Source of the DNA: CAYVLI01 sp964452105 [NCBI: uncultured Nitrospinota bacterium]
GTDB taxonomy: Bacteria > JAUXIQ01
Length of the DNA stretch: 7,759 nt
Assembly (NCBI GenBank): GCA_964452105.1
Contig: CAYVLI010000106.1
Span: forward strand, 1 to 7,759
Reading direction: 5' to 3'
A model generated the notes under the pieces. The model was not told the DNA's origin. It made no database searches and worked only from the letters and a program-made list of their open reading frames with translations. Of the stretch, positions 1-6,865 are shown one piece after another (the stretch's first letter is position 1; each line of letters starts with the position of its first letter). The translations under genes were made by a program, and so were the position numbers.

Positions 1-173
1 ACTGCCGAAAGGTGCAGAGAGAGTTTTTCAATAAGCACGTAAAAACGTGGGTCCCAAGATTCTGTCACAAGGTCTTAACCAGCGCAGATAGCCAGTTTTA
101 TCAGGGTGTAGCCAGTCTCACCCGGGATTTTATCGATGAGGAGGATAGGGTACTGAATCCTGAAATGCAGTGA
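1..173 (+). CDS. TorD/DmsD-like molybdoenzyme chaperone, C-terminal fragment
   Basis: The reading frame is open from the window edge (first full codon at 3) to TGA at 171-173, giving 56 visible residues; the start lies outside the window. The segment reads FFNKHVKTWVPRFCHKVL, then SQFYQGVASLTRDFIDEED. This matches the C-terminal helices of the TorD/DmsD/NarJ-like family, whose members typically show an F-x-x-H-x-x-x-W-x-P-x-F motif followed about 15 residues later by F-Y-x-x-x-A-x-L-T. Such proteins are cytoplasmic chaperones that bind twin-arginine leaders of molybdopterin oxidoreductases and help cofactor insertion. The family call is from recalled motifs only. It suggests a molybdoenzyme operon upstream, which is not visible. 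About 125 bp separate it from the kinase gene on the same strand, with no clear terminator, so co-transcription is possible. The particular client enzyme cannot be named. Confidence 0.72.
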   Translation, partial: CRKVQREFFNKHVKTWVPRFCHKVLTSADSQFYQGVASLTRDFIDEEDRVLNPEMQ

Positions 174-297
174 GCTGAAGTTCTCCACTCGGGTCGGCTG
201 GCTCCGGATCACGATGAAAGAACAGAATAAATTGTTAACAGACCACTGCGAATAAGGCTCAGGTCTTTGTAGAGCGGTAATCTTGTTGAAAGGTAAG

Positions 298-2871
298 ATG
301 AAAAACAGATTTGCAGGAAACAAGATCGGCTTAAAGACCATATGGATAACCACCTCCATCATCACCGCCGCAGCCTTAATTTTAGCCCACACTTTTTACC
401 TCGACTCCAAAGAAGAAATAATAAATCAATTTAACGGCGAGCAGCTAATGCTCGCTAAAGAAGCTTCCATGAAAATGGAAGAGTTTTACACCTCCCTGGA
501 AAGGACCTTGAAGTTAACCACAGGTTTAGCTGCCGAAAGCGCCACAGAGGATGCGAGGCCCCCCACGCTATTGAACCTTGAGAATTTATACCGGCCATAT
601 CGAAACACCCCACTCATTAACATCATCGTCATAGATTCAGGCGGCAACCTATTGAGCGCCGCGGGAAAATCTACAATCATAGAGGACGCCTCTTTAAGAG
701 AAATTCGTGGAAAGCTCGAAAGCGTCCCAACGGGTGAAATTTACACTTCACCGCTATTGGATATTACCTCTACCGGCGAGAAAGGTAAGAAGGGATTCTT
801 TATAGCGTCAACACTTAATCGCAGGCCGGGCCTTTTATCCCTGGAAAGGTCTTCCCCTTTTGGAGTTGCCATCATTTTTTCAATTTCACTGGAAGGCATG
901 GTGGATAAGTATATCAGGCCTATCAAGTCTGGGCGCAACGGCCACGCCTGGGTAATGGATAATGAAGGGACTCTCCTCTTCCAGGCCAGACATCCGGAGA
1001 TGGTTTTTAGAAATATTTTCTTGAAGGATAAGAGTTGTAACCATTGCCATAGCGATTTTTTTATCGAACAAAAAATGGCTTCGGGTCAGTCGGGGACGGG
1101 TAGATCCAGAGTAGCCGGCTACGAAGACAATCTAATAGCCTATTATCCCGTGCACCTGGGGAAAATGAAATGGTCCATCGCCGTCTCCGCGCCCTACTCC
1201 GAAGTCTCCCTGGCCATAAACAGACTCATGACCAAGAGTGGAACGCTTATAGGGATAATTACGCTGATGTTCCTGGGCAGTGGGGTGCTCACCACGCGCT
1301 ACGTCAGAGCAGCAATTAAAGCCCAGGAAAAGGCGCGATTCCTGAGACAGGAGATGGCCCTAAAAACGAAATTAGAGAAAACAGATATGGAAGTGGTGCG
1401 GTTGGCAGCGGCTATAGAGAGCATGGATACCTTCGTAATGCTGACTGACCTTGAGGGAATCATATTCTATCTCAACCCGTCCGCCGAAACAGGGCTGGGC
1501 TATGTGCTGAAAGAATCGAGGTCCACACGAATAGACCGGTTGTTCGGCCGTACTAATCCACCCCATATTTTCAATATCATTACTACCGCAACTTCTGAGG
1601 GGGGCTGGGAAGGAGAGTGTGTGGTCCTCAAGAAGGGCGGGAAGGAGATCACAGTGCACCTTATCACCTCCCTGGTTAAAGACCGAGACGGGCGGCCCAT
1701 CTCCATAACCTGGAGTATTCACGACCTTACCGAAACGAAAGAGCTTCAACGCAAGTTGATACAACACGAGAAGATGAGAGCGCTCTGGGTACTGACGGCA
1801 GGGGTTGCACACGATTTCAACAACATACTCGCCGGTATCCTGGCAAATACTCAAATCCTTTTGCGCGACCTGAAATCTAAAAAATTAGACCCTTCAAGAT
1901 TCAAACAAAGGCTCGAGGTAATACAGGAGTCCACCCGCAGAGGCGGGGAGACGGTGAGGCGAATAGAACTCTACACCAGAAAACAGGAAGGCTCTGGCAT
2001 GGCCGACCTCAATATCCTCGACATTATTAATCAGGCTATATATACAACGCAGCCGCACTGGATCAGTAAAACCCCGGGGGAAGGACGTCCCATTATAATC
2101 GAAACTAAATTGAAACCTGTTCCTCCCGTAAAGGGTATCCATTCAGAGCTATTAGAAGCCATGATAAACATCATAATAAACGCCGTAGAAGCTATGCCTC
2201 TCGGAGGAAAGATAACCATCACCAGCAAACAAGCGGGTGAAACTATAGTTATCAGCATTACAGACACCGGAGAAGGGATGAGTAAAGAGGCTCAAGAACA
2301 GGTCTTCGATCCCTTCTTTACGACAAAGGCGCCCCCCAGCTCGGGCCTCGGCATGAGCACAGCTTCAGGCGTCATACAACGCCACAATGGACGAATAGAA
2401 GTAACCTCCAAAAAAGGGGCAGGGACGACCTTCAACATCAGACTACCCGCTTCCAAAGATGCCGGTAAATATGAAACAACCACCAAGTCAGCAAGTCCAG
2501 GTGAAAGGACTGGAATCCTGGTCATAGAAGAAGAGGTAAATAGATGCAACATCCTCTGTTCTCTACTTTCTTCCAGAGGATATGCTGTCTGTTGCAAGAA
2601 CGATGCTCAAAGCGGGCTCGATAAATTCAGGAAAAAAGATTTCGCTGTCGTGCTCACAGAGCTTGCCTCCAGCGACCTTCAAGGCGATAGCGTGGCCCGG
2701 GTTATTAAAAAAATCAATCCCGCTACCCCCGTCATCGCTGTAAGCAATGGGCTTATGGGGGAAGAAGAAAGGGCTAAGTTGAAAAGAGGTGAGATCGACT
2801 TCTTACTCACGCAGCCCGTGGCAAGCGAAAACCTGTTTAACACGGTGGAAAGGGCGTTAATGGAAATATAA
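298..2871 (+). CDS. Membrane hybrid histidine kinase with CxxCH haem-type sensor, PAS, HisKA-HATPase and degenerate receiver
   Basis: Sensor kinase of about 857 residues. I chose ATG 298, which has AAAGGT just upstream; TTG 283 would add five residues. Residues here are numbered from 283. TM1 is about 16-38. An extracytoplasmic Cache-like sensor spans about 41-315 and carries C252-N-H-C255-H256, a covalent haem c motif. TM2 is about 319-340, followed by a charged helical linker (343-372). A PAS domain (about 373-485) precedes the HisKA domain, whose phospho-accepting H510 lies in GVAHDFNN. The HATPase shows N629/N633, the D661TGEG box, the FDPFFTTK F-box and the GLGMSTASG lid. The C-terminal receiver (about 743-860) is degenerate: the phosphoacceptor position is E793, the conserved Lys is Q844, and the acidic pair is E749/E750. 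No response regulator is adjacent, so it looks like an orphan kinase. Sensing of redox state or a haem ligand is inferred. Confidence 0.95.
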   Translation: MKNRFAGNKIGLKTIWITTSIITAAALILAHTFYLDSKEEIINQFNGEQLMLAKEASMKMEEFYTSLERTLKLTTGLAAESATEDARPPTLLNLENLYRPYRNTPLINIIVIDSGGNLLSAAGKSTIIEDASLREIRGKLESVPTGEIYTSPLLDITSTGEKGKKGFFIASTLNRRPGLLSLERSSPFGVAIIFSISLEGMVDKYIRPIKSGRNGHAWVMDNEGTLLFQARHPEMVFRNIFLKDKSCNHCHSDFFIEQKMASGQSGTGRSRVAGYEDNLIAYYPVHLGKMKWSIAVSAPYSEVSLAINRLMTKSGTLIGIITLMFLGSGVLTTRYVRAAIKAQEKARFLRQEMALKTKLEKTDMEVVRLAAAIESMDTFVMLTDLEGIIFYLNPSAETGLGYVLKESRSTRIDRLFGRTNPPHIFNIITTATSEGGWEGECVVLKKGGKEITVHLITSLVKDRDGRPISITWSIHDLTETKELQRKLIQHEKMRALWVLTAGVAHDFNNILAGILANTQILLRDLKSKKLDPSRFKQRLEVIQESTRRGGETVRRIELYTRKQEGSGMADLNILDIINQAIYTTQPHWISKTPGEGRPIIIETKLKPVPPVKGIHSELLEAMINIIINAVEAMPLGGKITITSKQAGETIVISITDTGEGMSKEAQEQVFDPFFTTKAPPSSGLGMSTASGVIQRHNGRIEVTSKKGAGTTFNIRLPASKDAGKYETTTKSASPGERTGILVIEEEVNRCNILCSLLSSRGYAVCCKNDAQSGLDKFRKKDFAVVLTELASSDLQGDSVARVIKKINPATPVIAVSNGLMGEEERAKLKRGEIDFLLTQPVASENLFNTVERALMEI

Positions 2872-2987
2872 AAAAGGGGGAGGAGTTCTCTTGTACTAAT
2901 TATAGACCCTAAATCGCATCTAAATAATTGCAGATTACGACTACGCTTCAAAGCCATGCAAACGACAGAAAAAGGCTTAAAACCGGG

Positions 2988-3830
2988 TTATCTCTTCGGC
3001 TTCCAATCCTGGAGAGGTATACCTTCCTCCTCAATCATCCGGGCTACGTCCCGGCCATAGCTTTCCCAGTTAAACGGTTCTCCCCATTCGTAGGGCAGTT
3101 CGAGCATCTGGCCGGGGCTTTGGGCCGTTTCCAGAAAATTCAGCGCGTCCTTAAGAATGTTCTTCTGAAGTTCCCGGTCGTTGGGTTTGCCGCATTGCCG
3201 TCCCAGAGGGAAATCCAAAAATACCATGCGAGGCGCCTTAAGTTGCTCCATGATATCCTGGCAGGAGCCCAGGAATACAGTCGGGATGCCGGCCTCTTCA
3301 ACCCCGCGCGCTATCAGTCCCACGGACTGATGGTCCAGCGGTCATGCGGCAACAAGAAGCGCCGCGTCCACCTCCTGGTTTTGGAGTGCGCTTACTGTCG
3401 CGGGGATGGTTTGCTGAAAAAGACCAGACCGTTTATAGGTCCGGCCCATGCCCAGGCTAACGGCAGATTCGGCAGCCTTGCCGATAAAACCCTCCTCGGC
3501 CAGCTCTTGAATGCGTTGGACGGGGAAAACGCAATTGTAGTCCTTCACCGCGTCGCGATGGTCGAAATAGTTGTGGCTCAGCCGTAGCTCATGGAAAGAC
3601 GTATCCACGGGGATGATTCTCAAAGAGTAACTGTTTACTGCCCATCCGTCAAAGGGTTCCTGGTCCTTCTTGAATATCCCTCCGGAGCTGATAATGGCAA
3701 CCTTAGACTGATTTAAAGGTCTGGTTAACGGTACAAATGGAGCCGAATCATAGACGGACCACTTATAGGGCGGAAAACCCTGGCTCTGGTACCCCTCGTT
3801 CAAACAGGATATATACTGGATGCTTGCCAT
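2988..3830 (-). CDS. GrdB-like selenoprotein (glycine/sarcosine/betaine reductase selenoprotein B family), TGA read as selenocysteine
   Basis: One 280-residue protein is read through an in-frame TGA (3344-3342) as Sec163. ATG 3830 has a strong GAGGAGGG ribosome site 5 nt upstream. N-terminal family landmarks are SSGGIFKKDQEPF (49-60) and HELRLSHNYFDHRDA (80-94), then NCVFPVQRIQEL (99-110). The Sec context is DAALLVAA-U-PLDHQSVGLIAR, followed by EEAGIPTVFL. As I recall them, family members carry Cys or Sec here, usually as U/C-P-x-C-H-Q-T/S, so Sec163 would be the redox centre. The usual second Cys at +3 is Asp166 here. Both sides of the TGA share one frame, the similarity is continuous across it, and a SECIS-like hairpin follows immediately; this argues against a pseudogene. 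The gene lies 103 nt downstream of the OYE gene on the same strand, probably in one operon. No GrdA, GrdC or GrdD partner is visible, so the substrate is unknown. Standard annotation would split it into two proteins of 162 and about 111 residues. Confidence 0.85.
3309..3344 (-). promoter_or_regulatory. Candidate bacterial SECIS element with its UGA codon
   Basis: On the minus strand, TGA (3344-3342) is followed after 10 nt by AUCAGUCC-GUG-GGACUGAU (3331-3313), a perfect 8-bp stem with a GUG apical loop. Just after the UGA, CGCU (3340-3337) can pair with AGCG (3312-3309), giving a lower stem with a 5-nt bulge, GGACC. The loop begins 19 nt after the UGA and contains G-U. Bacterial SelB-binding SECIS hairpins lie inside the coding sequence directly after UGA, with a short G/U-bearing apical loop about 16-37 nt downstream. 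Recoding itself is inferred and has not been tested. Confidence 0.75.
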
Positions 3831-3933
3831 GCGTACCCTCCTCAGCAGACGTCCCGGCGCAATTTGCTCGTATTTCTCGGGGAAACGATTTGTTTTTACT
3901 CCGGGTATATTACTATTTCAGACTGTTCTTAAA

Positions 3934-5046
3934 CTATTTCTGCTGCTTTTTCAGATAACCGCAACATGTGCCACCCTCCTTTCCCGACTCGGCGAAGCAG
4001 AGGTTACATGATATACAATCGCCTCTTTTCAAGTTCCCCTCTTTCCATTTCAACGCAAGATCGGGTTCCCTGATAAGAGGGCGGCAGATAGCCACGAAAT
4101 CCGCTTTGCCTGCCTCCAGCGCCTGTTCTATAACGCCGGGGCTTCTGAATCCGCCTACTGCAATGACCTTGGATTTATCGCCCACCAGCTCTTTAATCGT
4201 CTCGGCGTACGACAGGTAGTAGCCCTCGTCGGTATCGCTGTTAATTTTGGGCCACGCAGGGCTTTTGGTCCCTTCCATAGTCCCCCCGCTCACCTCGATG
4301 GCGTCTATACCCTCTTCAGCCAGACGCAACGCTATCTGCTTCGACTCATCGATGGTGGTGCCATTTTCCGTAAAGTCAGCCGAATTGAGCTTTATCATGA
4401 CCGGGTAGTCGGGTCCCACCTTCTCCCGTACTTTTCCATAGACTTCCAGCGCAAACCGCATGCGGTTCTCGAGGCTCCCGCCATACTGGTCAGTCCTGAT
4501 GTTGGAATAGCCGGAATTGAAAGCGCTTATCAGGTAGCCGTGTGCCGAGTGCAGCTGAACAGCATCGAACCCGGCTTCTTTGGCTCTTCGCGCCCCCTCG
4601 CCGAAATCGTCTATGACACGTTTTATGTCCTCAATCGTCATTTCACGCGGCGTGATTTTTGAGGGGGTAAAAGTGACCGGTGAAGGTCCTATCGGGGTAA
4701 GCCCGCCAATCAAATCCGGGTGGGACTGTCTGCCGGCATGAACAATCTGAGCGCAGACTTTTCCGCCCGCTGCGTGGACCCTATCCACCAGCTTCTTCAG
4801 TCGGGGGACGGTATCATCGGAGGCTATGCTTGTCTGCCGCGGCGTTGCTTTACCATCGTCCGATACATACAGGAAGCCGGGAACCACCAGCCCTACCTCC
4901 CCTTTCGCGAGGTCTTCGGTCATTTTGATTAATCTCTCGGTTGGGTATCCGGGTTCGTCGGCCATTCCCTCGTACGTGGCCGACCGGACGATGCGGTTTT
5001 TGACTTCCATTCCGTTGATGGTCATGGGTTCGAAGATGATTGACAT
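3934..5046 (-). CDS. Old-yellow-enzyme family NADH:flavin oxidoreductase, single-domain form with C-terminal cysteine cluster
   Basis: A 370-residue FMN-dependent TIM-barrel reductase. ATG 5046 has GGAG 8 nt upstream. The N-terminus FEPMTINGMEVKNRIVRSAT is typical of the 2,4-dienoyl-CoA reductase-like branch. Landmarks are AQIVHAGRQ (99-107), the H166-S-A-H169-G-Y-L substrate-binding pair, NIRTDQYGGSLENRMRF (182-198) and a phosphate-binding AVGGFRSP (296-303). Near the end, C344-x2-C347-x2-C350-x11-C362 resembles the 4Fe-4S ligand set of that branch; C361 is an additional Cys. The protein stops right after this cluster, so the flavodoxin-like and NAD(P)-binding domains of full-length dienoyl-CoA reductases (about 670 residues) are absent. 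Electrons must therefore come directly from NAD(P)H or from another protein. The family reduces activated C=C bonds and related electrophiles; the substrate here is unknown. It is probably the first gene of an operon with the downstream selenoprotein. Confidence 0.95.
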   Translation of the reverse strand: MSIIFEPMTINGMEVKNRIVRSATYEGMADEPGYPTERLIKMTEDLAKGEVGLVVPGFLYVSDDGKATPRQTSIASDDTVPRLKKLVDRVHAAGGKVCAQIVHAGRQSHPDLIGGLTPIGPSPVTFTPSKITPREMTIEDIKRVIDDFGEGARRAKEAGFDAVQLHSAHGYLISAFNSGYSNIRTDQYGGSLENRMRFALEVYGKVREKVGPDYPVMIKLNSADFTENGTTIDESKQIALRLAEEGIDAIEVSGGTMEGTKSPAWPKINSDTDEGYYLSYAETIKELVGDKSKVIAVGGFRSPGVIEQALEAGKADFVAICRPLIREPDLALKWKEGNLKRGDCISCNLCFAESGKEGGTCCGYLKKQQK

Positions 5047-5545
5047 TTTCCGCTCTCCAATATTGGGTTGTCTGAACGCATTTCACATGGATTTAATACT
5101 TTATCTTTAGCAGACCCTCAAGATACTGTCATCACGACTTTATCAGAAGATGGCACAAATCCAAAGGAGCATTTCTATAAAACCGAGAAGGAATTTAAAG
5201 AAAAGAATAAAAGAGCTCAGGATTGACCTGCTCCGTTTACTGTACCATTTTTCAAAGGTGCATCTGCTGTCTTTTTGAAGGTCCCCATGGCATATCTACA
5301 TCTATTGGTCTGAGTTTAGCTCCCAAAAGCTACCATAGCTGCTATGATCAGAAGCTATTAGGAAGTCCAAAAACTTACGATGTCCATTCCCTATCGAAAC
5401 CTTCCCTTGCATAAAAGATGGGGAGAGGCTTAGTAGCCAACATCCCAGACCCTCCATTTTCCATAAAAAAGAGCCAACAGTATGCTATCATTGCATCAAG
5501 GTACCATTGCCGAATGTTGAATCCTTCCGAAACGGAGATGCCTTG
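5047..5545. other. About 500-bp gene-free region between divergent OYE and dehydrogenase genes
   Basis: The region should hold the promoters of the minus-strand OYE operon and the plus-strand dehydrogenase; no confident -35/-10 pair was found. It contains repeat copy A (about 5219-5353) and the inverted repeat at 5491-5551. On the plus strand a 52-codon frame from TTG 5068 to TGA 5224-5226 has a protein-like ending (HFYKTEKEFKEKNKRAQD) but no convincing ribosome site. It runs into repeat A and may be a decayed coding fragment. Confidence 0.5.
5219..5353 (+). repeat. Diverged direct repeat, copy A (possible insertion-sequence end remnant)
   Basis: This segment aligns in the same orientation with 6746-6865. 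In order, the shared blocks are TGACCTG (5224), TGTACCA, ACATCTAT, GGTCT-AG-TTT, CCCAAAA and the perfect 11-nt ATAGCTGCTAT (5335-5345). TGACCTG to the palindrome spans about 15 bp more here than in copy B. It also has its own hairpin, TAGCT-cccaaa-AGCTA (5317-5332), just before CATAGC-T-GCTATG (5334-5346). Subterminal hairpins without a transposase suggest a decayed IS200/IS605- or RAYT-type end, but no transposase was identified. Confidence 0.6.
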
Positions 5546-5551
5546 ATGCAA
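5491..5551 (+). promoter_or_regulatory. Perfect 11-bp inverted repeat spanning the dehydrogenase leader and start codon
   Basis: TTGCATCAAGG (5491-5501) and CCTTGATGCAA (5541-5551) are exact reverse complements separated by 39 nt. The likely ATG (5546-5548) lies inside the right arm. The ribosome site GGAG (5534-5537) sits in the loop, where TCCG-AAA-CGGA (5526-5536) forms a further small hairpin over it. If the transcript starts upstream of 5491, the structure could hide both the ribosome site and the start codon. As DNA it could instead be a two-site operator. Either role is inferred. Confidence 0.5.
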
Positions 5552-6604
5552 ACTGTCGAAGTGTTGGTCATACAGCCGATTGACGACGAGGCTCTGGAGC
5601 GTATTGCTGCAGTTGATCCGCGGCTGAAAGTCGTTGATGCACGGGGATGGTTCGACGACGAAATTCGAGACACCTGGCCACGATGGACGGTGCAACGCTA
5701 CCTGAGGCATCGTCAGCCCTCTAACAGTACACGCCAGGAACGTGACCGCCTGCTGTCAACCGCCGAAATCATCTTTGGCGGCTGGCCGTTTCCTCTGGAT
5801 CTGCGCGCGCGGGCTCCACGCCTGCAATGGTTTCATCAACTTCCAGCTGGCGCCAGCAACCTGCTCCGAGGAGATCTCTGGGGCAGTGATGTCATCGTAA
5901 GCACCTCTCGGGGCTACGGCAACACTCTCCCCATGGCCGAGTTTGTTCTGGCCGGCTTTTTCCATTTCGCCAGAGGACTGCACATGGCCTACCGCGATCA
6001 ACGGCGTCACCGCTTTGACCATGGCACCTATGGCCCCGTGTTATTGCAAGGCAAGACGGTGTGTGTCGTGGGGGCCGGAGGCATTGGTCAGGACGTGGGA
6101 CGGCTGTGTGCAGGCGTAGGCATGCGTGTTATCGGCACCCGGCGTCACAAACCATCAGAAACGGCCCGACCACCCGGCTTCACCCGCCTCGAAGGTTCCG
6201 ATCGCCTCCACGACCTTTTAGGGGAGAGCGATTTTGTGGCCATCTGCTGTCAATGGACACCAGAAACGACCAAGCTCATCGGTCGGGAGGCATTCGCGGC
6301 TATGAAACCGGGAACAATTCTGGCCAACGTGGCTCGGGGTGAAATCATCGACGAAGAGGCATTGATCGAGGCTCTCGCTGCTGGTATCCTGCGGGGCGTC
6401 GCCCTGGACGTCTACGTCGGCGAGTTCGAGCACGAGCCGGACAACCGCCTCTGGGATGACGAACGTGTCCTCATCGCACCCCATGTCTCCAGCGGGACGG
6501 ACGTCCCACAGCACCGGGGTGTCGATCTGTTCTGCGAGAATCTCCGTGCCTATCTGGACGGACGCCCCTTGATCAATGTGATCGATTGGGAACGAGGCTA
6601 TTAA
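5546..6604 (+). CDS. D-isomer-specific 2-hydroxyacid dehydrogenase, NAD(P)-dependent
   Basis: I chose ATG 5546 (352 residues) because GGAG lies 8 nt upstream; TTG 5507 would add 13 residues. Residues here are numbered from 5507. The catalytic N-terminal half contains WFHQLPAGASNLL (108-120) and STSRGYGNTLPMAEFVLAGF (132-151). The Rossmann core is V-C-V-V-G189-A-G191-G-I-G194. The catalytic set is R277 (ANVARGEIIDEEAL), a Glu at 306 or 310 (DVYVGEFEHEP) and H326 (IAPHVSSGT). Arg-to-E306 spacing matches phosphoglycerate dehydrogenase, although E310 is the one followed by Pro. The family interconverts 2-oxoacids and D-2-hydroxyacids in the cytosol; the substrate cannot be told, and the protein lacks an ACT domain typical of some serine-pathway enzymes. 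It stands alone between two same-orientation repeats. Arginine is encoded almost entirely by CGN codons, unlike the AGA/AGG-rich kinase gene. Local acquisition is possible but unproven. Confidence 0.94.
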   Translation: MQTVEVLVIQPIDDEALERIAAVDPRLKVVDARGWFDDEIRDTWPRWTVQRYLRHRQPSNSTRQERDRLLSTAEIIFGGWPFPLDLRARAPRLQWFHQLPAGASNLLRGDLWGSDVIVSTSRGYGNTLPMAEFVLAGFFHFARGLHMAYRDQRRHRFDHGTYGPVLLQGKTVCVVGAGGIGQDVGRLCAGVGMRVIGTRRHKPSETARPPGFTRLEGSDRLHDLLGESDFVAICCQWTPETTKLIGREAFAAMKPGTILANVARGEIIDEEALIEALAAGILRGVALDVYVGEFEHEPDNRLWDDERVLIAPHVSSGTDVPQHRGVDLFCENLRAYLDGRPLINVIDWERGY

Positions 6605-6634
6605 GGGCCTGGACATATATTTTCCCACACCGCA

Positions 6635-6656
6635 GAGCAGGCACAACTGCCTGCTC
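6635..6656 (+). terminator. Strong hairpin downstream of the dehydrogenase gene
   Basis: GAGCAGGCA (6635-6643), loop CAAC, TGCCTGCTC (6648-6656) form a perfect 9-bp stem 30 nt after the dehydrogenase stop. No T-tract follows, so it is not a canonical intrinsic terminator. It could protect the 3' end of the mRNA, terminate with help, or be a REP-like hairpin next to the repeat. Confidence 0.45.
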
Positions 6657-6667
6657 CAGCACCATGA

Positions 6668-6781
6668 GAAGTCGGTTTCGTGGAAAAACTTGTGCCTGAT
6701 GCAGTGCTTCAATCTTTCAAGAACGGCCTTGAAGAAGGAAAGAAAAGGGGTGACCTGTCCCCAATTATTGTACCACTTTAA
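6668..6781 (+). pseudogene. Possible coding remnant running into repeat copy B
   Basis: A frame open from the codon after a stop at 6665-6667 to TAA 6779-6781 reads 37 residues. It contains EKLVPDAVLQSFKNGLEEGK and ends KKRGDLSPIIVPL. The sequence TGACCTGTCCCC of repeat B encodes part of this tail. The matching position in copy A reads KRAQD-stop-PAPFTVPF, so both copies may descend from the 3' end of one gene, perhaps a transposase. There is no start codon with a ribosome site. I do not recognise the protein. Confidence 0.2.
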
Positions 6782-6865
6782 AAGTTAGGCCTGTAGGTGA
6801 GGGTACATCTATATCTTGTGGTCTCAGATTTCCCCCAAAACTTACAATAGCTGCTATAAATTGTG
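6746..6865 (+). repeat. Diverged direct repeat, copy B (possible insertion-sequence end remnant)
   Basis: This is the second copy of the element at 5219-5353, same orientation, on the other side of the dehydrogenase gene. Shared landmarks are TGACCTG (6751-6757), TTGTACCA, ACATCTAT, GGTCTCAG-TTT, CCCAAAAC and ATAGCTGCTAT (6847-6857). The left end, GGGGTGACCTGTCCCC (6748-6763), is itself partly palindromic. No target-site duplication was found. Confidence 0.6.

Noticed and set aside
36-49. CACGT-AAAA-ACGTG hairpin
   Set aside because: It lies inside the TorD-like coding frame and is short; no reason to assign a function.
240-266. AGACC/GGTCT inverted repeat upstream of the kinase
   Set aside because: Only 5 bp with a loop of 17 nt and no T-tract; expected by chance.
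75-392. Minus-strand 105-residue frame opposite the TorD-like end and the kinase start
   Set aside because: It lies opposite two better supported plus-strand genes, has no family resemblance and no credible ribosome site.
3342-3344. TGA as a true stop making the GrdB-like gene a pseudogene
   Set aside because: It is the only interruption, the frame and similarity resume at once, and a SECIS-like hairpin follows at the right distance.
2928-3587. Plus-strand 219-residue frame
   Set aside because: It is the antisense shadow of the GrdB-like gene, which has recognisable motifs and a strong ribosome site.
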